Shown here one piece after another: positions 1 through 11,443 of a stretch of DNA of 64,000 nucleotides; position 1 is the stretch's first letter, and every line of letters starts with the position of its first letter. A program made the translations under genes and the position numbers. The DNA comes from Salvator merianae (lineage: Eukaryota > Chordata > Lepidosauria > Squamata > Teiidae): assembly GCA_003586115.2 (NCBI GenBank), contig QVOM02000073.1:32170468-32234467 (forward strand). The letters run 5' to 3'. The notes beneath the pieces are model-generated. The model did no database searches, was not told the DNA's origin, and saw only the letters and a list, made by a program, of their open reading frames with translations.

Positions 1-59
1 GGTTCTAGGCCATGCTGTTGGAGCAATTAAAAAAAAAAGTTTTCTCATTCCTCAGTGCT

Positions 60-1385
60 GGCTAGTTGGTACTATTTGTCTACCTCAATCTTGGCTCTTT
101 TACCAAAGGCTTGGGAATTGGAAAGTCCTGCGCAGTATCTCAACTGTTCCTAGGTCTGTTCTCTTCTGAACAGAGATCTCCAATGTTTGACCTGGGATCT
201 GCTGAAACTATTTCTCCAGTCGGGGTGGGCTGTCACTGCCCTGAGAAGTTCCCATTGCAACCTCAACTACTTTTGCATTTACCTGCTACTGCTTTTCAAA
301 CTCTTCTTTCAGTATGTGTTCTCCAGTTTCTCATATTCTCAAGTGTTACTATCACTTGGGACTGCCACATCTATTATTACTGCTTCTGTCTTGCCTTTGT
401 TTACTACCACAGTTGGTCAGTACTAGTTTGTTAGCGTGGATGCCTCACAGGATCTTGACTCGGTTGTTCTCGGTCACTTTTTATTGTGGAATTTCCATCT
501 AGACTTTGGAATGTGCAGCCTGTACTTGTTGCAAATATTCCTGCACACTATTCATGCAATTTGGTTGTGCTGCTCTATATATGCTTTTCTGGTTGACATC
601 TTGCACTCAGCTACTATGTGCTGGACTGACTCAGGGCTTCTCTACATATTCTGAACCTCGGGTCTCATCTGTTGATCTTGTATCCAGTGTTTGTTCTGGT
701 GGTGTGCCTCACTGCTGCCTTTCAGCCCTGCTTTTTCCAGTCATCGATAGGATTTTTCAGCGACAGCCACTTTTATGAATTGCCAATGGTGCATTTCATG
801 GAGAGTTTGATATGCCAAGGTACCTCCACTGCTTACTCTATATTCACACCTGCCTGCAGTTGTCTGAGGCATTCCCTTACTTGTTCATCTGTAGAGCCAT
901 TTTGCTGATGTGTTCATGGATGTTTCTCTCTTCATTTAGGACCATGGCCTTGACACTTATTTAACTCTCATCCTTCCTCCTTTCTGCTTATATAGTGTCT
1001 ATTGACACTTAACTTGGGGTGGAATCTTTCATGCATTGTGAGATGTTTCTGGCTCTTAACATCAATAGCTCCTATGATTTCTTCTAACCAGTTCATTATG
1101 CCAGCTGAGTATCTGACAACTGGCCTTACATAAGTATTGATAGCTTGGATTTCATTCTACTGAGCTCGGACTTCAATATCTTGTAACCTTCTGAAGGTAT
1201 TTGGTTGTCACAGTTTTCCTTATTTCCTCATCCTGGTGTCCATGTGACTGTGGAACCCTCAGATACTTGTAGCTGTCTTGTATATCTGTTACATGCCTCC
1301 AAGTAGTTCAGTTCCTTTGGTGCTTATTAGCTGCCCTCTTTTCACAATCATCCAGTCACATTTTTCCAGAACAAATGACAGGGTG
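60..1385 (-). pseudogene. RLE-type non-LTR retrotransposon fragment (C-terminal part)
   Basis: On the minus strand this reads as the C-terminal part of a non-LTR retrotransposon polyprotein with many stops and frameshifts. From 1375 down to about 950 there is a KYLRV-like reverse-transcriptase thumb segment, including NPSYQYLCKAS and later YKQKGG. At about 420-330 comes VVNKGKTEAVIIDVAVPSDS, which resembles the PD-(D/E)XK endonuclease core (IDVAVP) of R2/R4/NeSL-group elements. It ends with a 3'-terminal VEILRRTFQFPSLW-like stretch near 185-85. No open frame exceeds about 120 codons, so it is dead. The clade assignment within the restriction-like-endonuclease group is tentative. Confidence 0.6.
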
Positions 1386-1394
1386 GATGAATGG

Positions 1395-1535
1395 CTTTAA
1401 CAGGTTCCAGAGATCTCTGTTCAGAAAAGCGCAGTCCTAGCAACAGCTAAGGTTCTGCCCAGGACCCTCAAACTCCCAGGCCTTTGGCAGAAGACCTGAG
1501 ACTGAGGTAGACATACCAACTATCCTCCCCTAATG
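1395..1535 (+). repeat. Inverted second copy of the LINE 3' end
   Basis: Positions 1407-1530 (agatctctgttcagaa... to ...gaggtagacataccaac) are a diverged reverse complement of about 65-185. They also encode the same LINE C-terminus on the plus strand. The two copies face each other around the rest of the fragment. Confidence 0.65.
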
Positions 1536-2126
1536 AATGAGAGGGCAATTTTTAAATACATTTCTTATTAAATTCTATCTTGTGCTATAGTATGTGAGAT
1601 ATGTCTAGTTTTTAAGCACATGAAAAAAATCATACATGCTCATTTTTGTAATGCATATATGCTGAATGAAGCCTCCCATTTTCCAGATAAGGGTCACTGA
1701 TTTGTATTAAGGCCTCCTTAATAGGGATCTCACTTTGTCTCATGCAGACAGAGCTGGACCAGGAGGGGGCAGGGCTTGCTAGATTCATATATGCATTTAA
1801 GAATGCAGATATGGAGGCCTATATCCGAACTACATGGGCCCTTAATACGGATTGAGGGCCCATGCAGAAAGGCCCTATGTAAGGATGCCAGTTCGACAAA
1901 CGCCCCACCAAATAATCCCTATGTAGTAGAGTAGGGAACAACAAGAGAATAGGAGGTTAATTTATTAATATGGAAAAATATGAAAACCCTGAGAAGGAAG
2001 AATTTTAGTTATATTTCTAGAGAAAATAAACATTATTATCAGACATTGGGGAGGTAATACTCTACCACTGACCTTTCAATAAATTTTATCAGTGGCCTCT
2101 GTATGCCACTTCAGAGATGTGCTTAC

Positions 2127-2290
2127 CCTCACATGTGAAGTCCTGTGTAGCTACATCCTGAATTGGAATCTCCTTCAAGAAAAATGGCTTCTGGCATCGT
2201 GGATTTCCACTGACAATCCTTCTCTTCCTCAGCCATTTCCCCAGCCATGCCAAGTGGCAGTTACAGTTAAATGGGTTAGAAAGCAAATTA
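2127..2290 (-). CDS. SLIT3: SLIT3 exon: LRRCT2, end of LRR domain 2
   Basis: This 164-bp exon is on the minus strand, with a ccatctag acceptor above 2290 and a gtaagc donor below 2127. It encodes [20 protein letters not shown], then [20 protein letters not shown] and [14 protein letters not shown], ending with one base of a Gly codon. The four cysteines (CNC, RC, TC) form the LRRCT cap. [26 protein letters not shown] is SLIT3-type. SLIT2 has [26 protein letters not shown] and SLIT1 QLAWLGGWLRKRKIVTGN, as I recall them. It is the most 3' exon in the window; the LRRNT3 exon lies below position 1. Its length and phase equal those of the LRRCT1 exon at 63064. Confidence 0.97.
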
Positions 2291-4082
2291 CTAGATGGAA
2301 AACAAAACAAAATGCACTGTCAGTAATAGAAGAATCCAAGACACAGATTTTGCAAATGTCAATTGACATTCAGGCAAATGACTTTCAATACAGGACCTGT
2401 CTTACAAAGGAAGATGTTCTGCCACATACTTCATTTTCTTTTCCAAATCAAGAAATGCAAGTAAGGAGCTAACGCTTATAATTTAATAGGTATTTCTTTG
2501 CTACTGGATTCCATTTTTAAAACACTGACAAATCATGACTTTCAGAACTATAGTCAACAGATAATTTAACAGTTCAGAAACTCCAGTCGTATTAAAATTA
2601 AAATGCAGCTACATGGGTGTCCAAAACTAGATCAGAAGTGTGACCCTAAAGGAAGGAGACCTGAAACCTTTAGACTCAATTTCCAATTTAAACTACCCCA
2701 AGTTTCTGTTTGTCCCTTGGGGCACAGATATCTCTTTATATTTTAATATATGCATTTAAGAATACCTTCAATATAGTTTCAATCCAGCTGTTAGAAATCC
2801 CAGCAGGAATTGAAACTCACAAATCATGTTAGGAATTGTATTGACTGATGGTGCACAAAAGTCTTCCAAATCCTTTCTGGCTAGCACAGGATTTTTTATT
2901 AGTAAAATTGCTTGTACACATCATATATCAAAAGCATAACGGAAATGTGCTATCAAGTCAGGTTAAGAGCAGTGAGTAAGAGACATTTAGAAAAGCTCAC
3001 AGGTGTAACTCCACTACCAGAGTTCAAGCTCAGTAGTGTGCAACACGTTAATGCATAAAACTTCAGTGACATTTTTATTGCCAATGGTGGGAAGGAAGGG
3101 ATCAGCAAACAGCCAAGCTAAGATCCTGAGGCTCTAACAGTTATGTGAAGATAAGCTCATATACATCACAAGGGGGCAATGGGACTGTCAGGTTCAAAAT
3201 CCATAAAGCAAGAATGAAAAGTCAACCTAATATCTGGATTTTAAGTCTCTGATGATTTTTTGTGAAGAAGAGTAATATTTTTTTTAAAAAAAAAATCTGA
3301 GGGTTTTTTTTTCACATGCTAGTAGGATATAATAGTTTTGGCCTTCTAAGTTGTTTGGTACAGCAAGTTTATTCAAAATTTGAATACAGTACAAGTTTTA
3401 TTGGCATCTTAACAAAACTACACCTGTTTCCATGGCAATATTTGGATATGCTTGATAACAGGATCACAATAGGCAACATTACTGAAAGTATGGATTCTGA
3501 GAGCTTCACTGAGCCAAATTATTTCTGATGAAGGCAATTCAAAACCAGCAAAGGAATAATAAGCTGCAATATTAAGGAAGGTCTTGGCTGTGTCTATTAG
3601 AGAAAGGATTTCCAGCTTACAAACAGTGAGAGCTGAAATGTTACACAATCAGATTTTCTTCTCTGGAGAGTCACAGAATCACTCATACAGAAGTAGGGCA
3701 GGAAGGCTTTCGGAAAAGTGGTTGATGAATATTTGATTTTTATCATGGTTTTGATAAGAAATACACAGTAACTATAGAAATTCAGGATGAAATACAATGA
3801 GTAAAAGTGCTGCTCCTATCTTTGGCAAAAATTCAGAGAATCTGGCAAAGATAATTCATTCAGCAAGCAAACACTGAGGAGTATCTGTATGGCACCTTTT
3901 TAAAATAAGTAGTACACAAAATATGCACAAATATGTTTGTATGATTTGCAACAAATGAAATATCCTGGGGACTTCATAAACCAAATACCTGACTTTGGGC
4001 TCACCTTTAACCTAAATTTTAATCCACCTTCAATCCACTTTCAGAGTGAGAAAACATATAGGCAAGTGACTAGCAGTTTTCC

Positions 4083-4171
4083 TTTTCGATTTTAAATATG
4101 CCAAGGAATTTTTTATGTATTTTGATTCTGGTCACTGACCGTACAAATAAATTCTATTCTATTCTATTCTT
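4083..4171 (+). repeat. LINE-like 3' tail with (ATTCT)n
   Basis: The sequence TGGTCACTGACCGTACAAAT runs into ATTCTATTCTATTCTATTC. This layout of a short 3' UTR end followed by a simple repeat is typical of a truncated LINE 3' end. The family is not identified. Confidence 0.45.
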
Positions 4172-4814
4172 TTGCATTACTGAACCCTTGGTTAGGTAAC
4201 ACAGAATGATAAAGGCCAGTCACTTTGTTGATGTGTTATCTCAACCTGAAGCTGGATTGAAGGTGAATTAAAAGTCAGGCTTAGCTGGAAACTTTAACCC
4301 TATGCATGACGCAAGCATTTAGTTCTCCAACTAGAAATACTAGGACTGCAATTGCTGAGATATTGTTAATGAAGAGATTAAAAAGGTGTACTAACTGGGG
4401 TAGAGGGGAGAGCAACCCCATGTTCTGCCAGACTGCAAACTGGAAAGATATGCTAGCAATTAAAGAATTACAAAACACACAAATAAAATACTTCAAAGGG
4501 CCCCAGAATATGTAGGAAAAGCAAACTAGAACAAAAAGTTCTAGAACTGAAAATAGAGAGATGAAGGGGAGATTTAAATCATGCAAATAAAATTCAAATA
4601 ATGGCAGTGGTGGAACAATTATACTGTTCTCTGAGCAAAGAAGGGCTTGTTTCCTAAGGACTGTTTTGTTCACATGATCTGTCATATGGTACCAAAAATT
4701 AGGCAGAGGACCTAGTAAACTGTTTAGGAAGTACTGGGAAAACACTGGAATTGCAGATGGCTAAAGTTCCATTAGGAGATTGCCAAGTAGACACCAAGGA
4801 CATTAGAAGTGTGT

Positions 4815-5301
4815 GGCAATTTCCACATGGGCCATTATCCCAGCCAACAGTCTGTAGGCTGCCTTATACATAGAGCAGAAGTCCATCCTGTCTGTAGCAT
4901 GTTTAATCTGCACTGAACGAAACAATGGATGAGGATAGGGTGCCAAAATGGCACCCTATCTAGTCCTGGGGTAGACTTGAAAAAGGTAGTCCTCAGACAC
5001 ACTAGTGAGCTTATCCCATACCATGAACATGTGTGGAGAGCATTCTCCATGGTTCAGAATAGAAAGCCTGGGCCTTTTCCAGCAATGCAGAAGGAAGTGT
5101 TGCCAGAAGTGGGTGCACCTCTGAAATGGCTTCAGCTGGAAACTTTGAAGGCTATGAACATTTGTTCCCAGCTTTCAAAGTTTCTGTCAGGCCAGGTTGT
5201 CCAAATGCAGACAGTCCTTAATGTGTGTGACCGAGTGTGGGACAGACTAGGTAGCGCAGGCCAGTGCAATTCAGAATAGCTTGTGGCATGCAGAAATGGC
5301 C
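4815..5301. mobile_element. Short TIR element (487 bp), non-autonomous
   Basis: The ends GGCAATTTCCACATG and CATGCAGAAATGGCC are imperfect inverted repeats of the GGCC-NTTT-N-GCA type seen in other elements here. Inside is a perfect 27-bp hairpin at 4934-4960 centred on GCCAAAATGGC. The interior resembles the element at 20583-20973 (shared GTCCAAATGCAGACAGTC). There is no coding capacity. It is probably a MITE. Confidence 0.6.
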
Positions 5302-5707
5302 TATATTAGCTAGAAAAAAAGAGTTTTGGCTAGTTTCTTTGTCAAAATAAATAAATTTTGTCTTGGTTTAGCTGAACACTTGAATAAGAAGAAGCCAACT
5401 CTGTTTGGCTGACCTGTTTCCAGTCTTGACCTGATTAGCTGCTGAGCAGCTGTGGACTTTCTCTGCTTCTGGAGAGCAGTTGATTATTATCAGATTGGAG
5501 TCAATTCATCAGAGAAGCAGATGCAGGTCCACACATTACCTCAAAACCTCAGGTACACATCTGAAATATCAAGTAATGCTGACTTTATAGGATTAGTTAT
5601 ATTAAGATATTATAGATGAAACACTGCAACACTGTCAAGTATTATAAAAATTATTTCTATGTCTACCAGGTTTAGCATTTAAAAATAACAAAAGCATTAT
5701 TACTTAC

Positions 5708-5851
5708 ATTGTAGATAAAGAAACAAGTGTATTGAAGGCTCCAGCTGTGATTGTAGCAATTCGATTGTCATATAGAGAAAGTAATCTCACAGAGCTCAAT
5801 CCTGTGAAAGTGTCATTGTTTACACAGCTGATCATATTACTTCTGAGCATC
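5708..5851 (-). CDS. SLIT3: SLIT3 exon: LRRs of domain 2
   Basis: This 144-bp exon is on the minus strand, with a cttccag acceptor above 5851 and a gtaagta donor below 5708. It encodes [20 protein letters not shown], then [20 protein letters not shown] and TLVSLST plus two bases of an Ile codon. It completes two further LRRs of domain 2. The motif TLMLRSN spans the junction with the preceding exon, and VRLLSLYDN is strongly conserved in all Slits. The NDTF and TTLVSLSTI-type residues match SLIT3. The exon sits in AT-rich intron sequence with a poly(A) run just upstream in the gene (5889-5909). Confidence 0.96.
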
Positions 5852-5888
5852 CTGGAAGAATTTAAATCTAAAATTAGTGTTCAATTAC

Positions 5889-5909
5889 AAAAAAAAAAAA
5901 AAAAAAAAA
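5889..5909. repeat. Poly(A) run
   Basis: A 21-base A homopolymer lies just upstream (in gene sense) of the exon at 5708-5851. It may be a retroposon tail, but no retroposon body can be assigned. Confidence 0.9.
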
Positions 5910-5936
5910 GAATCAAAAGGGAAGATAGCAGATAGG

Positions 5937-6250
5937 ATTGTTCACACCCCAGTCTGCTCCTCCCCCCTCTCATGAACATTCTATATGCTAGAAAAGATGG
6001 AGCAGAGATGGTTGGGGATATGAGGGCCACATACTGGGCCTTTCTGCACTTGGACTTATTCCAGATTATATCTCAGAATCGAGACCTGCCATCTGCATGC
6101 TAGTGCAGACTATGGTAGGCCCTAGGCAAGACCTTTTATAGTTTGCACTAGCATGTGGATGGCAGGTCCCTATTCCGGGATATAATCCACAATAAGGCCA
6201 AGTGCAGAAAGGGCCATTGTCTCTCTGAGGCGCCTCTGAGGTTCTTCTGA
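5937..6250. repeat. Dispersed repeat interrupted by the TIR element at 6036
   Basis: Positions 5937-6035 (ttgttcacacc... to ...gggccacatact) plus 6216 onward (attgtctct) match the uninterrupted stretch 56045-56155. The latter therefore looks like an empty-site relative. Confidence 0.6.
6036..6215. mobile_element. TIR element family A, copy 1 (180 bp)
   Basis: The terminal inverted repeats are GGGCCTTTCTGCACTTGG and CCAAGTGCAGAAAGGGCC. Longer internal arms (ATTCCAGATTATATC against GATATAATCCACAATAAGGC, and CATCTGCATGCTAGTGCA against TGCACTAGCATGTGGATGGC) make the whole element foldable. Flanking triplets are ACT and ATT. Sister copies lie at 9191, 24767, 26388 and 55265. It is non-coding and MITE-like. 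Confidence 0.85.
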
Positions 6251-7489
6251 GGTGCTCCTTTTGTTATGTCTGATCACAGTCTATGTGTGTCCTAAATATG
6301 AAATGGTCATTATAAGACAATACGTTTAATTAGTTCAGACTGATACCTAAGGCAGAGAGGAATTAATTTCCATCCATGCTCCTAACTTTTTATTCTCAAC
6401 CAAATGCAACCCTTGAAGGTCAAATCTCTTTCCACTCATCCAGTAGCCTTCCTACTACTTTGCATGCCAGTGGCCCTGGGAAAACTATTTTCCTGATGTC
6501 TATTTTCTCACACCTTAAAAGATGCCAGATCAGACAGGAGCGATATTTTCAGCACTTTCTTCTTTCCTCTAGCTCACTTCTACCACAGTAGCAAGAAGGA
6601 AAACAGGTATATAAGAAAAGAAATGGAGGGTTGCTTCTCAGCAGACTGAAGGCTCACACTTCGATAGATAAAAAGTCCCAGACCCATCTATTGGCTTGTT
6701 CAAAAACATTCTTTTGCCCTCAAAAGTTTATTGATAAAACTATTTTGTAACAACTACTCTACTTTGAAAAGCAGTTATGTAAAAGAAGCTATTTGAACCA
6801 AACAAGTATTGGAAATTGCAGAATGAAACAAAGTAAGCTCAAGGAAATTCTAGACATAAGTCATAATATAAGAGGACTTTTTATGGCAGAAACACACAAA
6901 ACCACAAAGAACCAAAAACAACACAAAATCGAACACATGAACAATAGAAATAGGTAATTACCTAAGTAAAATCAGTAAACAAAACAAGTTTAATTCAATA
7001 TAGCATTGGAGACCATAAGCCAAAGGTTCCATTGCACTCAAATGCACTGGTGATCAGGCAAGGACTACACAGTGAAAGTACTGGATCCCTGAGAAGTCAA
7101 ATGTACCATACTCAAGCAAGAAGCAGCAGCTCTGAAAACTGCCACAGTCACCACCCATCCCAGCACCTAGAATCACCTCAAAACCCCACACTGCAGCTTC
7201 AACTTTCTAACACCTTAGCTTTTGTCCTCTGTGAAGATGATACCAAAATCAGAATAACTTGTGCTGCCAGATGTTTGGTAGAATTAGTTGTGCTTAAGTC
7301 CATTTTAAGCCAATGAGATTAGGCTGCAAAGTAGCTATACTTGAATAGCCTACATAACTGGTTGTCAAATATAGTTTTTGAGCAAATAGCTTGATGGTAT
7401 GTGTATCTTTCTTTTACATCCTTCTTGCCTCCCTTCGTGATATGCAGCTATAGTGAGGCATCAGACTATTGGTCTCTCCCTTGCTGTTA

Positions 7490-8410
7490 CTATGGCCATT
7501 TTCACATGGCATGGGCCATCCTGCACTGTGTAGTCCAGCCTACACTAAGCCAGATTAGCCCTAACCCTAGTCAGGTGGCCTAAAATGGCTTAGCCTGGAT
7601 CCAGCCCTCTAAGGCCATAAATGAAAGTTCCTGGTCCTTGCTGGTTTTGGCCAGGCCCTTTCTGGCATGTGCTGGCTTCTGGCACCACTTTCAGTGGTGC
7701 TTCCTTGTGTGCCACAGAAAAGACACCCCTGCAGTGTTCTGGACTATGGAGGTGTGCTGTCCACTGTCCACAGAACCTAGTCCACTGGTCATTCTCATCA
7801 TTGAGGTCTACTGTGAGACCAGGTAGAGTGACATGCTGGTAGCCTATCCCGGTTGATAGCTTCATCAAATGTGGACAAAGTGTTCTTATCATGAGATAAA
7901 TGTAAGTGTGGCAATGGCCTATTGTCTTTGAGATTCAGAACCTGTTCACTTATCGTGTGGATTGATCCAGGCTGCTCGGTGGATCACTCTGTCTGCACCC
8001 AGCCACAACCACAACTCACCCAAAGTTGACCAAACCCTTCCTGGAGCAATTCAGCTATGGACAACTAAAAAGCAGTACAGTCTGACCAGCAGCAGCTGGA
8101 TTGCTCCTGAAATGGCATATCTGTACCCCTTTCCAGGTGCTATACAGCAATGTGGCATCGCTGCATGACTGTGGCTGCACAGTCATTTGCAGCTGCTGGA
8201 TTGCCATGGCAACATCCAACCGTGCATCAGATACAGGTTTGGACTTTGCCATTGGGATTCTGGCCAGCCATTCACACTGCAAGCACTGCAGTCCCGTATA
8301 GGGCCAGCACATTGCTCAATATACAAATGGCTGCCACTGTGCTGGGTCTTTACCAGTCTTGAAAGGTATTGTTATACTATACTAGGCTGTTAAGTGTGAA
8401 CCCAGCCTAA
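7490..8410. repeat. GC-richer repeat block, probable TIR element
   Basis: This block is richer in GC than its surroundings. It starts near GGCCATTTTCACATGGCATG and ends near GTGTGAACCCAGCC, with internal inverted stretches such as CAGCAGCTGGATTGC and GCAGCTGCTGGATTGCC. Several short ORFs on both strands overlap and have no domain. It is likely a degenerate non-autonomous DNA element, but the ends are not certain. Confidence 0.4.
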
Positions 8411-9190
8411 GCTTGCCCTTGCAATTTGTTTCTTACAGAACAACGCAAAAGTGTTTCCATGGAAGCCCTCTAGGAGTCTTCTTTTCAAGAATGCAGACTC
8501 AGTCAAAGCTCACTACAAAAACCAGTTCCTCTCTGGGGGAGAGCACGGAAGATATTAACTGTTTTCTCCTTGAGTCAGTATCAAGTTTCCTATGCCTCAA
8601 GGTAGAGAAAGGTGCTTAGTCTATGCCAAGTCATTCTGAAAGGACAGACCTAAAAGATGCCTCCAGACATGGGTTAAAACCTGCCATTCTCCTGGGACAA
8701 TATTGGGCCTTCCCAGGATATCGAGGTGAAATCCTGAAACATTGCTATTATGGAAAATCCGCCAACAATGTTAGATTTCCCAAATAGTGAACACTTCCCT
8801 GTGTCTGCCTGCTGCTTCCATGTTTGTTTGAAAATACCTGAAGGCTCATCAAGTGTGCGAGTCAAACAAAGGGAAATTGGTGAGTGTTTGGCTAGCATAC
8901 GGGTATTTTCAAGAGGAACCAACTCAGAAGCAGCAAACAGATGTACGTCAGAGCCTGCAATTGCAGGAATGGCAAGAGAATGGTGACCTCTTCTGTAGAT
9001 CCCACAATTGTCTCTTGCTGTCTCAAGGCAGCCAAAGTAACTTTTTCAGAAATCAGCACTCTGGCCAACATTTGGATGGCATAAGCAAACTGATAATACA
9101 ACTATTGGCAGATTAGCTCCTTCAGGAGGCTTCAGAAAAGAGACATATGAAGGAGTTACCTGGCTAGGGTAAGATGCTCCTACTGCCTGC

Positions 9191-9371
9191 GACCCTTTCT
9201 GCACTTGGTCTTATTCCAGATTATATCCTGGAATAGGGACCTGCCACTTGCATGCTAGTATGAAGTATGGCAAGCCCCACCCAGGGCCTGCTGTAATTTG
9301 CACTAGCATGTGGGTGAGCAGGTGCCTATTTTGGGATATAATCCAGAATAAAGCCAAGTGCAGAAAGAGCC
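9191..9371. mobile_element. TIR element family A, copy 2 (181 bp)
   Basis: The ends are GACCCTTTCTGCACTTGG and CCAAGTGCAGAAAGAGCC. They are flanked on both sides by the same triplet TGC (9188-9190 and 9372-9374), a 3-bp target-site duplication. The interior is homologous to the copy at 6036. Confidence 0.85.
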
Positions 9372-10149
9372 TGCATCTCCTGATTAGTTATACTTAAGTC
9401 TGTCTCACACCCGCAAAACAGGAACATTCTGCATTGACCAAAACAATTCAAAAGCTGCTGAACAGATACAAAATTGCTCCTTTTCACTTTTTGCCTTTCC
9501 CCTTTCAAGATGGGCTTATTACAGATGTCTACAATGACTAGCAACTCAAAATTTAGATTAAAAGTGAGTAAACCTAGCATTTCAGGAACTTACTGGTGAA
9601 TATGTTCAAAGGCCAAATTGATGGTGGATTAGGAGATCAAAGGAGGAAAGGAAAGGCAATAGATCATTCCCATTGATGACAAAAAGGTGACAGATTGTTT
9701 AGTGGATCAGGGAGGGATCTGGACCTATCAAATTCATGGTAAGAGATCCTGGGTGATCTGTCTATCCAGTATAATCATAGGCTTCTAAGCACCTTCCTCT
9801 TCAAACCATGGCTGTAGCCTCTGTGCAGCCATATTTTCTGTGGCTCAGTTTCAGCCATGCTTGTTGGCCTTTCTCACAGATCCTGTATTTCCATTATGAG
9901 GTGGTTAACTTAATATATTGATAAGGTGCCTGGGAAACTGTAGACTGTTTGGGGAACTGCAACTGGGATGATGGGAAACAACTGAAATCATGAGAACTGG
10001 AAAAAAAATCAGGCAGAACTGATGGGCACTTGTCTTTTGCTGTGTCTAGATGACACTTTATAGAAATCTGTGATGGAACTACAAATAGATTTCAGTTTTA
10101 GCTGCCACACATCAAAATAGATACAGCAGAGTTGGAAGGAGTTGGACAA

Positions 10150-10260
10150 GGAGCTAAAATGATCATGAGGCTGGAGAAACTCCCATAAGAAGGAAGGTTA
10201 TAACGTCCAGGAATTTTTGGTTTAGTTTACTCTAATGTTCTTGGAACAGCTACAAAATCC
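10150..10260 (+). repeat. CR1-like LINE fragment
   Basis: The stretch with atgaggctggagaaactccc followed by aagaaggaaggttataacg resembles the non-coding 3' part of CR1-type LINEs ('ctggagaaactcccatatgaagaaaggtt'). It is short and diverged. Confidence 0.45.
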
Positions 10261-10510
10261 AATTAAAGGCAGTTGATAAACATTATTCCATATGGTCACC
10301 AGGGGTTGAACCTGGCCTGATGGTGTCTAACAGCAACATGTTTAGAAAAAGGAAAGTAGGGGGTGCGTGATAGTGATGTAAAAATATAGACAGTTTAGAG
10401 AAAGGTTTTTCTCCCTCTAACACAATGCAAACATCAGGTATCACCCAGTGATGCAGAGAGAGAGAAGAAACAATTTCTATAGACTTCTTGCTTAATAGTA
10501 GTTTGATTAT

Positions 10511-10758
10511 AAAAGGAAAGACCTCTTTGCTGTGCTAAAAACACCAAAAATGATAATAAAGTTAGCAAATGTTGCAATGCAAAATGTTATTATCAGTATT
10601 GTATGCTGAGCGGGTGGGCATGAGGCACTAATGTATGTAAGTGTCTTACACCCAGCCACTCAATATACAGTACTGATGATAACGTGTTGCGTTGAAACGT
10701 TTACTAGCTTTATTATCATTTTTGGTGTTTTTAGCACAGCAAAGAGGTCTTTTCTTTT
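10511..10758. repeat. 248-bp near-complete palindrome
   Basis: The left arm (10511-10630) and right arm (10638-10758) are inverted copies. Their outer 45 nt are perfectly complementary (10517-10561 against the mirror segment ending near 10753), and inner arms are about 75% matched. The centre is at about 10634 with almost no loop. There is no coding capacity. Confidence 0.85.
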
Positions 10759-11024
10759 TCATCCTGACAACTGTGGAATGTGCATCCCTTCGCCTATACA
10801 TTGCTTGATTAACCGTAGTCTGATGAGAGAGAAGTAGAAGAGATGTGTAGATCTCTAAGAAACCCCTGATCTAATCTTTATGTAGCTTTCCTGTGATCTT
10901 TCACTGCTGAATCCCAACATGAGGAAACCAGCACTCTGACATGTCCATGGATCCTGCTACAGTGCTTTTCCTCTCTCTATTTTCTCCTTCTCAGTTTAAA
11001 AAGGCAACTAAACTTGATACTCAC

Positions 11025-11168
11025 AAAGTCTTCAGTCCTGTAAGACCTCTAAACATCCGTCCATGCACTGATTCTAGCTGATTCCCAGTCAGCATCAGTT
11101 CCTGCACCCCAGCCGCCCCATCAAAAGTGCCTTCACGAATCTCTTTGATCTTGTTGTTACTCAGATTT
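11025..11168 (-). CDS. SLIT3: SLIT3 exon: LRRs of domain 2
   Basis: This 144-bp exon (two 24-residue LRR units) is on the minus strand, with a ccttttcag acceptor above 11168 and a gtgagt donor below 11025. It is in phase with the 75-bp exon. It encodes [20 protein letters not shown], then [19 protein letters not shown] and RGLTGLKT plus two bases of a Leu codon. NLSNNKI and LMLTGNQL show the LxxLxLxxNxL repeat core. [16 protein letters not shown] is close to the SLIT3 family sequence and distinct from the SLIT2 equivalent (GASGVNEILLTSNRLE). No lesion is present. Confidence 0.96.
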
Positions 11169-11443
11169 CTGAAAGGGGAAGGAAACTTGGCATTAGACAA
11201 CCACGTTATTACGAAGGCTACATTCTTTCTGCAACAGAAACACAGTTACATTTGTTCTGGACAATGAATGGGAGCACCATAGTTGAAGTTAAAGTATCTC
11301 TTAGTGCCAAAGTTGTCCTCATTTTCAACTTCTGTATTTCAGAAGCTGCATTAAAAAGAATACCATGAAATTATAGGGCTAGTGCACTGGTTCGTGATAT
11401 TATTACCAGTATGTCTGTCTCAACTACAGGACAATCTAAGACT

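Larger units (their letters stand above)
1..2126 (-). other. SLIT3: SLIT3 intron downstream of LRRCT2 exon (partial)
   Basis: This is intron sequence with no exon seen. Positions 60-1540 are a decayed RLE-type LINE (listed separately). Positions 1795-1875 hold one end of a short TIR element ending GCAGAAAGGCCC. The remainder is AT-rich sequence without a recognisable feature. Confidence 0.8.
2291..5707 (-). other. SLIT3: SLIT3 intron, 3,417 bp
   Basis: The intron separates the second 144-bp LRR exon from the LRRCT2 exon. It contains a LINE-like 3' tail at 4083-4171 ending in (ATTCT)n and a TIR element at 4815-5301. Otherwise it is AT-rich sequence in which I see no gene. The ORF of about 154 codons at 4281-4745 on the minus strand has no recognisable domain. 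Confidence 0.85.
5852..11024 (-). other. SLIT3: SLIT3 intron, 5,173 bp
   Basis: The intron between the two 144-bp LRR exons. It contains a poly(A) run (5889-5909), TIR elements at 6036-6215 and 9191-9371, a GC-richer TIR-like block at about 7490-8410, a CR1-like fragment near 10150-10260 and a 248-bp palindrome at 10511-10758. The rest (6300-7480, 8420-9180, 9380-10140) is unremarkable intron sequence. Confidence 0.85.

Noticed and set aside
4281..4745. A 154-codon minus-strand ORF with hydrophobic stretches
   Set aside because: It lies in a SLIT3 intron, has no recognisable domain, no family resemblance and AT-rich composition that gives hydrophobic codons by chance.
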